This document shows, piece after piece, positions 1-11,660 of a DNA stretch of 64,000 nt (position 1 is the stretch's first letter; each line of letters starts with the position of its first letter). The notes below the pieces were generated by a model. The model worked only from the letters and a program-made list of their open reading frames with translations, did no database searches and was not told where the DNA came from. Origin of the DNA: Flammula alnicola (lineage: Eukaryota > Basidiomycota > Agaricomycetes > Agaricales > Strophariaceae); contig JADNRV010000059.1 of NCBI GenBank assembly GCA_015499995.1, positions 1 through 64,000 on the forward strand, given 5' to 3'. The position numbers were made by a program, and so were the translations under genes.

Positions 1-102
1 TTGTTGACTCAGAGTGACTCAGCAGAAGAACCCGAGTCATTTGCGTATGTAAGACCATTATACAAAAGGGCTCGATATTTCTCTTCTTTTCATCATCCCA
101 CA

Positions 103-1484
103 ATGGCTCCCGTCGATGACGACTCACCTAATACTTCTGCTCGATCCATTACATCTGCCCAGTCCCGCCCTCTCCAGAGGGAAGGTGCTGTCTTTCTGCG
201 AACAAATGCAGAGCTGGAGATTGAAGCTGCCATGCTGCACTCTAGCCCCCCACCAGAACTGTCGACCCTTGGGAAACGACCGCGTCAGGAAGGCGATTCA
301 GCCAACGGTGGAGATACTGAACCCGAGGATGATCCTTCGACGACGCCGACACAGTTTCAAGCATTGGCGCCATCAATAAGCAATGTTACCGCGGCGAGTC
401 TACGTTCTGCAACACGCAAGAAGCTGCGGGCAGAACAACGCGACGAATTGGAAGCGTTCCTGTTGGTGAGTCCCACTGACCGATTGATGTGTTGTTTGAC
501 TTGCACGTCTAAACGTCATATGTAGGACTCGCCCCTTGGCCGGCAAGCAAAGCTCTTGATTTGTCTCTTGTCAGTGGAGAACAAGGTGGACTCGTTCCAG
601 TCGGCGGCACCACCGTTTCAGGTCTCTGAAGAGCTCAAAGTATGTCTCTAAGACTTGACCTGTTGCTCATAGCTTAGCTGTTCATAGACCAACATCAGCA
701 ACTATGCGCTTGCTGTTCTCCTTTCCGTCAAGATCAGCGCCTATAAAGGCAACATTCCTCGTAATCATATCTTGGTCTGTCCTTCACCCTTCCTTGAACT
801 TTGCATTGATCACTTTATATAGAATATTATTAGCAAATATCGTTTTGATCTGCCACCTAGAATTGAGCACGACTATGCTAGTTGGGAAAAGATAAAAACC
901 CAAGTCAGTTACGCCCTCACCCAACTTCGATCAAAGATCAAGAAAATTGTACGTGACGCACCAGTGCGAGTACCCTGTTTTACTGACAGGGACCCAACGT
1001 TTCCTCTCTTCTTGAACAGATTAATCAGAGCATCATTTCCAACCAGAACATATTTGCCCTTGCCCAGCAGATCGTCAAAGATACGCCGTGTCGTCCCACC
1101 GTCCAGCTTTGCGCCCGAGTGGCAATTATGGCAAGTGACGTTTTCTTCTCCTGCCACTGCTCCCGTCTGACATATCTTGACAGCGCAAGGTTCACAGAGA
1201 ATGTGGGGGCTCTGAGAGGTATTGGAACCTGATTGACGACCGCCTTGAGTTTATTCGCAAGACAGCAGACTCCTCCGTCTCTAAAGTCACAAAGTGGGTT
1301 ATAATCTCTTAGGTTTCCTCACAATCACTTACCGATCTGACTCATTAGGGCTTTCAATGCCATCCTCAAGGCTGACCAACAGTTATACGGAGCCGACGAG
1401 GACTATGAAATCAAGGATACTTTGCCCGATGAATTCCAACAGCGTGTAGACGACGTAGTGTCTGGGAATGTAGTTCCGGAGTGA
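103..1484 (+). CDS. Conserved hypothetical protein, seven exons
   Basis: The reading frame joins across seven exons (103-465, 526-639, 688-774, 823-948, 1020-1130, 1184-1293, 1349-1484) to give 348 residues. The fifth intron uses a GC donor (GCAAGT at 1131) with a normal AG acceptor, and any other donor there breaks the frame. The N-terminal third is polar and probably disordered, rich in Ser, Thr and Pro. The rest is helical and basic, with a stretch of the type AVLLSVKISAYKGNIPRNHI. The start at 103 was preferred to the upstream frame because that extension is compositionally different. No catalytic motif, signal peptide or membrane segment is visible. It resembles uncharacterised proteins I have met in Polyporales-type genomes, but I know no function. 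Confidence 0.7.
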
Positions 1485-2019
1485 TATCAGCACACTGCTG
1501 TCACGAGCGCCACATTAGAAGTATTCTCATTTTTATATACATACCACCAATAAATATGCACATTGTGCAAGCCTTATGCGTATCATGCGAACCAGACTCA
1601 GGAGGCTGTTGGATCCCGGTGAGATATCACCTATTAGTGTCAGATATAATTTGCTAGCAATGACGTGGAAACTGCTGTTTGCGAAAGTCTCAGCTTTCAT
1701 TCAGTGCCAAACCAAATAAACTGCTGAAAAAATGCATTAACACAACGAGCAAGCCACCAGCTATGCAACATCAAGTACATATCAGTGAGTTCATTTGTCC
1801 GACAAGTCGTGCAACACAGGGAGAGGGCAGACAATTTGATGGATGAGAGGCGGTTAGGTGGTATACTGAATGAGTTCAGCAGCATTGATGGTCCATTAGC
1901 ACCTACAAGTGACCGAGGTTTCAAATCTCGTGAACCGCCTATTGTATGATGTATTATCACAATCTGACTCCACAGCACAAATATCTGAGTTGAGTATGAC
2001 AGACGGCACATTATTTTTT
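1485..2019. other. Intergenic, no gene recognised
   Basis: This is the 3' flank of the preceding gene and unique sequence leading into the 138-bp tandem repeat. A short open frame on the minus strand (1697-2011) has no recognisable features. Confidence 0.5.
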
Positions 2020-2640
2020 GGGTCTGGATAAGGTGTCGGAATTTATGACCATCGTAAGGGGTTACACGCGTTCAGGATCTGACCAGACACAGAGGGGGTA
2101 CCTGGCTCCAAAGCACACAATCACGGGTCAACCAAGAGAGACGGCACCTTTTTATTTGGGTCTGGACAAGGTGTCGGAATTCGTGGACAACCCAAAGAAT
2201 TACACGCGTTCAGGATCTGACCAGACACAGAGGGGGTACCTGCCTCAACAGCCTACAATCACGGGTCAGCCAAGAGAGACGGCACCTTTTTATTTGGGTC
2301 TGGATAAGGTGTCGGAATTTATGACCATCGTAAGGGGTTACACGCGTTCAGGATCTGACCAGACACAGAGGGGGTACCTGGCTCCAAAGCACACAATCAC
2401 GGGTCAGCCAAGAGAGACGGCACCTTTTTATTTGGGTCTGGACAAGGTGTAGGAATTCGTGGACAACCCAAAGAATTACACGCGTTCAGGATCTGACCAG
2501 ACACAGAGGGGGTACCTGCCTCAACAGCCTACAATCACGGGTCAACTAAGACAGACAGCACATCATTTTTTGGGTCTGGATGAGGTGTCGGAATACATAG
2601 ACAACCCAAAGAATTACATGCGCTCAGGATCTAACCATAC
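2020..2640 (+). repeat. 138-bp tandem repeat, about 4.5 units, with alternating A/B subtypes
   Basis: Units begin with GGGTCTGGA at about 2020, 2158, 2296, 2434 and 2572, so the period is 138 bp. Odd units carry a TATGACCATCG version and even units a GTGGACAACCC version of the same position, so the array is really 276-bp A-B dimers. Because 138 is a multiple of three, a frame stays open through the first three units (46 residues each, with the recurring peptide YTRSGSDQTQRGYL). Unit four has a TAG where the others read TCG. The last unit is partial and more diverged. No start codon with a convincing context or splice partner was found, so I treat it as a minisatellite rather than a gene. Confidence 0.9.
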
Positions 2641-2949
2641 AGCGAAAAGTGAGGAATTATTATGCGTGGACAATCCATGGCTCTAAACGTTCGACCCACA
2701 TCGAACTGGCACCACGGTGTCCAAATTCCGGGCGTCGACTGGCTGCCAGCATCTGTTCACATTGACTCCATGTTCCAAAAATATGTTGGCACTGTGCAGA
2801 CTTCACGTGTCCCTCACGTTTTTCCCAATTGTGTTTCTCGACTCTCGAGTCACACAGCTGACAGCCGGTGCAGATTTGTTCCTTCTGATGACTGAACGCG
2901 CTGGCACCATACGCACACAGTAGCATTGTTATAGAATAAAATTCACTCT

Positions 2950-3237
2950 TTATATGCTTGAAATCAAACCAATGACCGAGTGTTTATCAACCAACAACAA
3001 GTTGGTTGGCGCAAACCTATCCTAACCTATCTCCGGTTGATATTCATCCACGGAAGCAGATTTCTCGGTTTGGTTGATTTCGGCCATTTTAGGATGAAAG
3101 TCAATCTAAGGGATTCAACCAATGAGATCATAACATTAATCCTAATATCGTTGAATATCATCCTAAGTACAGTTGAATGTAATATGTCGGTAGGTTGAAC
3201 CTCAGGTTGAATATCATCCTGAGTGAGCCCCACAGTG
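2950..3237 (-). mobile_element. Terminal fragment of a CACTA-like (CMC) element
   Basis: The right edge ends in GCCCCACAGTG, so the reverse strand begins CACTGTGGGGC. This is close to the CACTGTGGGAG terminus of the better-defined element at 42493-44010. The 290 bp inside are filled with GGTTGA/CAACCT motifs and three near copies of GTTGAATATCATCC, as expected for subterminal repeats. No matching left end or target duplication was found, so this is probably one end of a decayed copy. Confidence 0.5.
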
Positions 3238-4774
3238 CACTGACGACGGAGCTTCAAAGCTCCCCACGGCCCACGGTAAGTATCTTTAGGTATCTTTTTA
3301 GCCTAACACTCGGTTATTTTCACGCGTCAGTTCTCTATGGGAAAGCATTTCTCGCATGAGAAGTGTTTTGGCTCGGGCGCAGTTCTTATTCTCATGACGT
3401 GCGTCCAAATACCTTGTTTCCTACCTTTCGTGAGTGACTATATCCAAATCAGAAACAGAAACATCAATGCCTTCCAATTTATGGCACTTTTGCCGTCTGA
3501 ATTGCTCGCGGTCCACCCCGTTCTCATTTTGCGCCGTCTTTTGAGTCTTCTCCTGCACGTTTGCCTTATGAACCCTCGTTTTATCCACTCCGCCGGCTCT
3601 CGTAGAAGGCAACAAAAATCTTATACCTCGAATTCATGCAGGACAGGAAACCTCTATGTTCTAGATCGACTCCGGAATGACTGTCGACATCAAATACGTC
3701 TACACAGGAACCTATACGCACGTCCTGGAAGCATTCATGTATCTGTCAACACTTTTCACCGTCTCAGGCTTTCTAGGGCCTCAAATACAGAAATTGGGGC
3801 ATTCGAAACAGACATGTTGATATCTTTCGCCTCATGAATTGATACTGCTCTAGAGTCTGCCATCTCTTCTTCCCTTGCGTTGTTAAAGCCATGCCATAAT
3901 CCGCAGTTCCGTTAATTGGACCCTGGACCTTGTGGTCTGTAATTGGCTCGGAGATGGAATGGCTCCTCCTTGCGGCTTGCTTTGGATTCACAATTGTCTG
4001 GATGCACTGACTACCTCGATGAAGCCTTCAAATGTCAATCTAGTCGCCGCCTTCGAGATAAGGGAATACAGGCATGCATCGCATTGGACATTCCGCTTAG
4101 TCTGCTACAAGTACTCTGGAGTTCTTTTTTGGGTGTGAATTTATACATCATGTAATCTATCATCGCTTGGGAGGTATTAGCGATCAACATAAAGGCCATA
4201 AAGGCTTCAACCCTGCTTCGCCCAATTGGCTTCGTCCGACGTTCGCCCCTCTTCTTTTGATTCGACAGCTTTTCTTGGAGGCCTCAATCTACTCCGGATG
4301 CACGCGCCGTGGCATTAAACCTATTAGGCTTTTATGTGGGACTACTTGGCCCTCTCGATCGACTCCCAGCAGCACGTTGCATCCACGTTGGTTCTGCCAA
4401 TTGCGAGACATCAATGCATCATATTTGAATGGACCGCTCACGTCGGCGTCACCAACCAATAGCATTCGAGGGCAAGGCCTCCGTCGGTGGTAGGTCGCAC
4501 CTCTCTCCCTCCTAAATATTTTGACACTCGGATATAAATACCAACCCCCATTCTATTTAGAACTTCGATGCCCGCATTAGCATTTTGAATTGAGACCGGA
4601 GGAATTGCCTGCTACTTATACACCTTCTGCGTGTCGTAAGGCGTAGGGATCTCGCCTCGCGGGAGCCGGCGAGAGAACCAAATCAACTATAAATGCAGGA
4701 TACAAAAAGCTTCTATACATACAACACCTCCAAACGAGGTTTGGAACACAATCTGACCCAATTTGAAAATCTAT
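3238..4774. other. Gene-poor stretch with possible decayed coding sequence
   Basis: I see no intact gene. Short hydrophobic reading frames occur on the plus strand, for example around 3676-3830 and 3955-4015, but they shift frame, lack splice sites that would join them, and match nothing I can name. It may hold an old pseudogene or simply be intergenic. Confidence 0.4.
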
Positions 4775-6195
4775 CTAAATTACCTGTACAGAGCGCCTGC
4801 GCACGTCTGGGCTTGGAGTGCGTGTGTGCCCATTCGCACCTGGACCACGCCTGACGAAGCTACTCGGCGTCGTCGTCGGTACACGGGTCGCTTGAGCCGA
4901 AGGTGGGGCTTGATATCCTTCACTCTCTAGTAACGATCGGACTTTCTCCTCCAACTTCACAGCATCAACGCTAAATTTCGCTAGTCCCTCTGGCACTTTA
5001 TCAAGAGAGATGGCCTCTGTTCTTGAATCTCGCTCGAATGCAGCTGTCGATTCCTCGGTCGGTCCAGCCGGTGTAAAGTACACGGGCGCTGATTCTGGTA
5101 TATCGAATATCTCCGAGGATGGTATCCACGACTTGTCGATCTCTCCATCTCTCTGCCTCAACCCGTCGAGGAGGTCCGGAGGCAGCGTCACCAAGTCTGG
5201 ACCTCCTCTATTCCCAGCCCGACTTAGCTCTATAATCTCCTCGGGCTTCCTAAAGCCAGCCGCCATCACTTGCGTCGTATACCCGTACTTTGCATAGGCC
5301 GCCTTGATGCGATGCACGAGCGTGATGCCTGGGTGTTCGGAGAGAGGTTGGTTGTCCAGCCCTTCGGGATGCCCTTCAGCAACGGCGCGGGCAGCCCACC
5401 AGTCCTTCACCCGCCCGATGAAAGGAGAAATAACGGAGACGCCTGCCTGCGCACATGCCACTGCCTGCACGAGGCTGAAGACTAGCGTAAGGTTGGTCCG
5501 GATGTCGTCTTCGACCTCAAGCGTATGTGCGGCTTGGATGCCAGTGGCAGTTGCGGGAATCTTTACCAGGATGCGCGAGCGTGGAATGTGCAGCTCTTCG
5601 ACGAGCCTGACGAGCGCGCGGGATTTGGACAATATTCCGGTATAAGACGAGCCTAGTCGGGGATCGACAGAGATAGAAACGCGTCCAGGAATAATGGACA
5701 GAATTTGTGCCCCTACTTGGACGAGCTGATGAAATAGAAAGGATGGTTAAATATTATTCTGAGAGTATATTGGATGGGATATCAAATGTCCACAGAGGCT
5801 CATGTTCATCGGAAATTAAAAGACGGAAGGAGATGTGGATGATGATACTACGATGAAAGGAAACTCACAAGACGATCTAACACAAGTTCAGTCCTCTCTT
5901 CCAATGTTCCTGCCGGCAGTCGAGTCTGCGAATATCGGATAGCTTCATCCAGTAGGTGGGCATACTCGGGCTTGGATACAGCTGCATACACCAGTGACGG
6001 GTTCGTTGTAGCATCTATAGGTGAGAATTCACCGATTTCTGAGAATAAGGACGTTCATTAATCAGACATCGTGGCGTTTCGTGATCCAATTCGTCGACAC
6101 TTACTGTTATATTCTGCACCATCTGAGGCAATGACAATCCCAGCTTCGCGTACAGCATCCAGAGCAGTGAATCTGTTGGAAGAGGGTGTGGACAT
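4775..6195 (-). CDS. Transaldolase
   Basis: Transaldolase of the non-oxidative pentose phosphate pathway: it moves a dihydroxyacetone unit from sedoheptulose 7-phosphate to glyceraldehyde 3-phosphate in the cytosol. Three exons (6195-6105, 6014-5869, 5725-4775) give 395 residues. The N-terminal family motif is seen as ATTNPSL, the second as GRVSISVDPRL, and the Schiff-base lysine lies in ILVKIPATATGIQAA at residue 134, close to Lys132 of E. coli TalB. The barrel continues through TQVMAAGFRKPEEI. Compared with the usual 320-335 residues it has a longer C-terminal tail, rich in Ser, Thr, Pro and Arg, whose role is unknown. The start at 6195 gives the normal short N-terminus. The reading is uninterrupted, so the enzyme is probably active. 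Confidence 0.93.
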
Positions 6196-8118
6196 GGTAC
6201 CGGTAAAATTTTATATTTCTTGCTTGAAATTTGGCTTTTACTCGGTTGTCCAACGTTTATCAAGATAGAATAGGAAGACAAATGGTTCCCCGAAGATAGG
6301 TCATTCTTTATATATCAGGGCGCGAGTAAAATGGTATGCAGATGGCGATTGCCATGGCGCAATCGACTTCGAGGTATGTAACTATCGCATTGCGTGTTCT
6401 TTCAGGCGTCATGCTGAGCTTTCTCCGGAACGATCCGCAGCAACAATCTTGTGTTTCTTAATCATAGCGTATTGATCAAGTCGATGGAGTCAATACAGCC
6501 GAAGCTTAATGCGGCGCTCCCTGAAAGGTGCCGAATGGAAACGCAATGTAAGTTACCACAGCAGATAGGGGTATATCCTACTTGGTGTTCCCGATGAAAA
6601 TTGGGTATTTGTTGGGTTACGGTATGTGTGCGTTACATATCGCCTCTCGTTGAGTGGTCGGTCGGTTAGATAACGGGAAGTTAACCGATCAAGATCCTGT
6701 GTTCCGGTGATCGCGTGGTCACCTAACTACACGACATGAACGAAATTCAACTTTCAAGTTGAATTCGCAGAAAGCTGAACTTGAGGTTCTGAAAAACAGA
6801 GGTCCGGGACGACGATGTGATGCAGAGACATGACGAACACAAAAAGCAAAGAAGTGTCGAGAAGAATGTTGAAAATTTCAATGTTGAACCTTATGAATCA
6901 GCGAAAGAAGTGAAGCTCGGATTTGACCGATAGATTCCCCGTATATTCGGTGTATGCAGGTGGGAAGAATGTCGCTGGAGCGGATTCGATGTGTAGACTT
7001 AGTCAGCCTCCAGGAAATGGAACGAACCCTGAGTAAGGAAGACACGAAGATGACTGAACCGCGGTCAAAGAGGATAAACGTGCGTGTTAACCCCTAGATG
7101 TTGTCCTCGAGACCATGGAAGAGCTTGGAGGAATAGGTAATGTTGCAGGGGGAGTCGGAAGTTGGACCATAAGAAGGAAGAACTTCATAATATATCATAC
7201 CTCGTTCCGACTGGTAAGGCATATCGCCCACGTCATGGGGCACCTGATTTGTGAATATCAGTTTGGCGATAAGAAGTCAACATTCCAGTGGAGGCAGTAG
7301 GATAATCAGTTCATCACTTTTTGGCCTTACTCTCGTCGAATCGGTGGGCGCCCTTTCTTGTAGCAGCCAATCATATTGCGCATGCGTCCGTCCAAAAAAT
7401 ATTTGAACTCGCTTAAGCGGGAGGTAGTTTTCTTTAAAACAATAATAGCAGAAACATGTTTAAAATATATCTCCTGCGTGGAATAAAAACGTCCTGGCTG
7501 TCCCGCTCGTTTGCCCTGTCTGGACTCTGAATTGAAAGTGAGTGCTTGAGTAATGAATCCAAATATCATGGTGACTAAAACATCTCCCGTGCAGTCTCGA
7601 GCTATTCGTCCCGACCCTCCATATTCAGGATTCTCGGCGGCGGTGTATCTTGGAAAGGAGCGTGCAGGGAGAGATAAGCCAGCAGGGCTATCAGCAAGGA
7701 AAAAGTTCTCGTTGATGCTGCTTTTCGCGGGTCGACTGATCTTCCCACGACTTACCTATATGGACCTGCCGAAAGTTTGCTAACGGTGCCCACGTCTTTT
7801 TCTTGTCTTTTTCTCCACGCGGTCCCGCAGACGGTTCGTCCATATCTGTTTTCTCAATATCTCACGAGGACAGTCCTGCTCCTGCTTTCACTTCACCTCG
7901 GTCGGTCGCCAGCCTAATTCTCGATGTGTCCGTTGAGCTGGCAATTTGGATGAGGACTAAGTACTAAAGACGCCTCAGTCTTTGTTAATCCAAGGAGTCA
8001 GCCACCGGGCGGCTGCCTCAGGCAGATTGGATCTATCCAACATCTTTAAAGCCTGACCAGGCATGAATAACCGTTCTTCATTACATTCTCGAACCAACCA
8101 ACATCCTATCACCAAGTC
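6196..8118. other. Intergenic; one 22-bp perfect palindrome
   Basis: The 1.9 kb holds the promoter of the transaldolase gene and that of the CFEM gene. No coding region was recognised. A perfect palindrome with 10-bp arms, AATTCAACTT-TC-AAGTTGAATT, lies at about 6743-6766; it may be a protein-binding site or chance. Confidence 0.45.
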
Positions 8119-8798
8119 ATGTACTTCGCACACATCTGCTTCTTGTTCGTCGCTGCCGCTGTCGCCAACGCTCAAACCGACAATACCAACAATGTTAATC
8201 CCCCGCCATGCGTTTTGAACTGTCTCACGACTGCAGCTGCTCAGACTGGATGCGTCTTGTATGGCTTTTCCCTGGTCGTTTTTCGCCACCTCTAACGACG
8301 TTATACAGAACGAACACCGTCTGCATTTGCTCTTCCACCCAATTCCAATCCGACAGTCGCGATTGCTTGCAGGCGAATTGCACCGCTGAGGAGACCCAAG
8401 ATGCTGTGTCGTTACAAGAGCAGCAGTGCGCCGCCGGTGCGACTCCTATTTCACTGATATACCAGGGCATCTACTCATCGCGATTTTGGTATCATAGCCG
8501 CTTCGTCGATGTCTGCGAATTCGGCGACTCCCGTTTCGTCAGCCTCTACCCCCTCGTGTCTAACAGCGCAAGTGCCAGTGGGTCAGGTTCCCCAGGCTTC
8601 TTTCCAACAACTACCGGAAGTCTCAAGGCATCAGCAGTTGCTACGTCCCCCAGGACCACTGTCTCCCCGACGTCGTTCGTTTCTCCGACGTCCGCTCCCT
8701 CCCCTCTTGCGTCTACTAGAAATGCAGCTTCCACGATCTCGAGCGGCGGTGCGATGAAAGTTCTCGGAGCCCTGCTCACCGGAATATTCCTTGTCTAA
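8119..8798 (+). CDS. CFEM-domain, probably GPI-anchored surface protein
   Basis: CFEM proteins are fungal extracellular proteins whose eight cysteines form a compact fold; some bind haem and others act at the host interface. Exon one (8119-8258) encodes a signal peptide (MYFAHICFLFVAAAVANAQ) and the first cysteines, PPPCVLNCLTTAAAQTGC. After a 50-bp intron, exon two (8309 onward) adds TVCICSSTQF, DCLQANC and a last cysteine in EQQCAAG. This spacing is that of CFEM. A Ser/Thr-rich stalk follows, and the protein ends in a hydrophobic segment (MKVLGALLTGIFLV) typical of a GPI-anchor signal. Between the domain and the stalk, a 61-bp intron (GT at 8437) is possible but would change the frame of the stalk, so the unspliced reading is preferred. 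Confidence 0.88.
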
Positions 8799-9806
8799 CT
8801 ATAACAAGGCCCATCTTTTGAAGCTTCTCTCTGTTCTTTGTTCGATTATGTCAGATACGTATCTATTTATGTCAGAGCCTGGTTTGATTATATTATTCTT
8901 GGTGGGTTATAAAGCGGCATATCATTGTGATCAATTCGAGTCTGTGCCTCTTATAATCCCGTCTCGTCTAAAATTGCTTGTCCTCGTGCTGCCGTATCGT
9001 GGATTCTGATCCGAATTTCATCGGCTACATTGTGTGTTTGACCAATTGACACGGATTCTGAACTTCTTGTTCCTAGTCTTGATTCGCCTCCGCCAATGAA
9101 ACACGTATTTTTCATAGTTTACTACAGACTCTCGTGTGTCATTGGCAGAGGACTTTCGATTGCCCATTGCATTCAGTGGAAGTAATCCAGCATTCCGAAT
9201 CCCGCCCTGCTTTATATCTTCAACTCGGGGCCTAAAACTGGAATTAGATTCCCGTTTCGTGGCATGAGAGAGTCCGGGGACGGACATGTCTTCCATGACA
9301 TTGACAGAGATTTTTCACCGTGATGGCACTGTCGACGGTCTCACGCTTTACCCACGCTGTATCAACTGTCCTGAGAGCTAATTTGGTTGATGAAGTTACA
9401 GGATCGCCATGCTAGTTCAGTAATTTTACACTATCTACATACATACATCGGTTAAGACTCGCAGGGACGGTCGTAGCATTTGTCTTGGATGTTCTTAATA
9501 AACAAACTCATACTCTTCTACCTCAGGTACATGGTTGGAAAATCATTCAGCGCACAAGGTACCACGGCGGTCTAAGTCCATTGCAGTGAGTGATCTATCA
9601 AGGAACGACCTGTCGAGCATGTCATTAAAGAATGGCCTGGCACCGGAAATGTCCAAGAAGCGTCTCGCGAGACAAAGGCCAGCAGGTGCGCGAACGCATG
9701 TCGAGAAATATAAAACAACGAACATTCAATGCATCGAACACTGGATTTCACCGTTCACTCCCCACCGAAAGCGAATCAAAAACTCTGCTACCAGTCCACC
9801 GTTAAA
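8799..9806. other. Intergenic, no gene recognised
   Basis: About 1 kb between the CFEM gene and the hydrophobin-like gene. Short open frames on both strands show no domain, signal peptide or consistent splicing. Confidence 0.45.
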
Positions 9807-10360
9807 ATGCGCGCTTTTGCCCTGATCTTTGCCCTTGCCCTCCCACTCCTCGCTGCTGCTCAGTGCGCTGATGGCGTCGATGCGCTCTGCTGCTTCGACT
9901 CTCAAGACGTAAGAGTCATCTTTTCGGTGCTTGACATGCATTTGACAGACCATTCCAAAATTTATAGCCCACAATCGATAACTTGACTCAGTTGGGTAAT
10001 TTGCAAAATACTACCCTTCCCACTGATGTCCCAGGATCCATTGGCTGTGAGCCCCGTTTTCATCCTAACCTATGTACCTCGAGCTTTGGCTGACTCCTTA
10101 TCCAATTTCTTCCTCTGATAGTGCTTTGCTCCTCCCTCGACGATACTTGGTAAGACGAGACTTTTAGAGGCTTGAAGAACATAACACATCTAATATCGTC
10201 TTTTCCGTTTATCAGCACGGATCAGCAACTGTGCTGCAGCGACAATGGATTTGTGCGTTACATTTTTTGCTCTCGTCTGAACAATTTCTGATATTTTCCA
10301 CTCATTAAGAATGGAGTGCTTGCTCTTGGATGCGCAGCGACTACGCCATCGACCTCTTGA
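9807..10360 (+). CDS. Hydrophobin-like small secreted protein, five exons
   Basis: Hydrophobins are secreted amphipathic proteins that coat hyphae and spores. Five short exons (9807-9908, 9992-10046, 10122-10149, 10216-10252, 10310-10360) join in frame to about 90 residues. Residues 1-19 form a signal peptide (MRAFALIFALALPLLAAAQ). The mature part has the diagnostic order C-CC-C-C-CC-C with spacing C-x7-CC-x25-C-x6-C-x5-CC-x12-C-x8. This is nearer to class I than class II, although the six-residue gap between the fourth and fifth cysteines is short. Two exons are only 28 and 37 bp long, so automatic prediction would easily miss the gene. The cysteine order and unbroken splicing make the assignment good; the exact class is uncertain. 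Confidence 0.85.
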
Positions 10361-10641
10361 AATGAATTTGAGGGAAGGGATACATAGGCATAGGCATAGG
10401 CCTGACTATAATTTATATGGGTTGACACTGTTGGACAATCGGAATTTGGATATTACTTCTTTTGAATAAAAAACATCTTGTCGGCCGCTACGGTTGTCGT
10501 TGGGTTGTCGTGCACAATAAACCGCCTTCAAATTTGTTGAATAGTCGTCAGGTATGAACCAAGTATGAACTCCCACATTTACAAATCTGAGAAAGTTGAA
10601 ACCATGTTGCGAAATTCGAACCAACCTACGGAAACAAGCAG

Positions 10642-10682
10642 AATATCTCAGATTTGGAAAAGCCGGGTGTCCGGCGGCTGGC

Positions 10683-10730
<48 letters not shown>

Positions 10731-11327
10731 ATTTTGGGCAGTGGGAAGATGTACTGCCGGCTCCGGCGGCCACCTTTGCAATGAGATATGTTGTCGATCC
10801 CGCCCCAAGCCCGCCCACCCATTCATAAATATACTACCTTAGTACCTATAAATTATAAACCCTTGCCGGAGGATAGTACCTCATTAAATTAACAGACAAT
10901 ACATATATAAGTATACATAAATTATGAGGCAGTCATACACACATGGCTGCTTTCAACTTTCTCCGCCTTTCTCGAATCCTTAACAAAGATCTGGGGAAGG
11001 GTGGGTGTCAGGACCATAAATTTTAATTCAAAATAATCCCGCGCAATATATAAAGGGCGGTAGCAGTGGCGGCTTCGAGTCTCTGACTTATCTCGCTGGT
11101 GCATGCTCATAGGATGAAACCCTCGATAGTACTTACATACATAGATATTACTGCTGGAGATATATAACAATATTAAAGAATATTTACACACTTACAGAAC
11201 AGCATTGTATCATTAGGGCGATGGACACTGAGGGACATTATAGAGAGGCGTACACGTGATGTCTGGCCGGACAGCCAGCCACCAGCCACCAGCCACCCGG
11301 ACACCCGGTTTTTCCAAGTTCGAGATG
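10642..11327. mobile_element. Candidate non-autonomous inverted-repeat element
   Basis: The left edge (from about 10642) reads TTGGAAAAGCCGGGTGTCCGG followed by GGCTGG units. The right edge, read on the other strand from about 11327, gives TTGGAAAAACCGGGTGTCCGG followed by the same type of units. The arms are about 50 bp and 600 bp apart. The interior is AT-rich and has no recognisable coding sequence. No target duplication could be identified with confidence, so the exact ends are uncertain. A superfamily cannot be assigned from this. Confidence 0.6.
10684..10731 (+). repeat. GGCT tetranucleotide microsatellite
   Basis: About eleven tandem copies of CTGG/GGCT lie inside the left arm of the inverted-repeat element. 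The right arm has only a few copies, so the tract probably expanded from the arm's own GGCTGG motif. The array leaves several reading frames open (WLAG repeats), which is an artefact of the repeat. Confidence 0.9.
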
Positions 11328-11660
11328 TCCTCGAAACAAGGACGAGTCTCAAAGAGCGTATGATTTCAAGCGCATAAGCCTTAGATTAGATCAGCACAGC
11401 CAAACTGTAATAATCTAATCTAATCTAAACGGACAATCATCGCAGGTTCAAGCTCGTCCACTTTGGGTGCCTCAGCGCTCAGCGCCGTGGTCAGTTGCGC
11501 CAGCGGATTCAATTGTCCAAAAGTACCAGTAACCATCAGTCTAAGGCCAATTGGAAATTATACCAAGCAGGCCTTAACCAATAAAAGCAAGAATCAAACA
11601 AATATTTTAGACAAAAACTCGTAGTTTGATGCATACAGATGAACGAGATAAGGATATCGA

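Noticed and set aside
3337..3837. 166-residue open frame
   Set aside because: No domain, signal or splice context; composition unlike the coding exons of the window.
10605..10625. tRNA B-box-like GGTTCGAATT on the minus strand
   Set aside because: No A-box, acceptor stem or anticodon arm at the right distance.
10560..10840. Several overlapping open frames with WLAG or QPAS repeats
   Set aside because: They are translations of the GGCT microsatellite on both strands and not genes.
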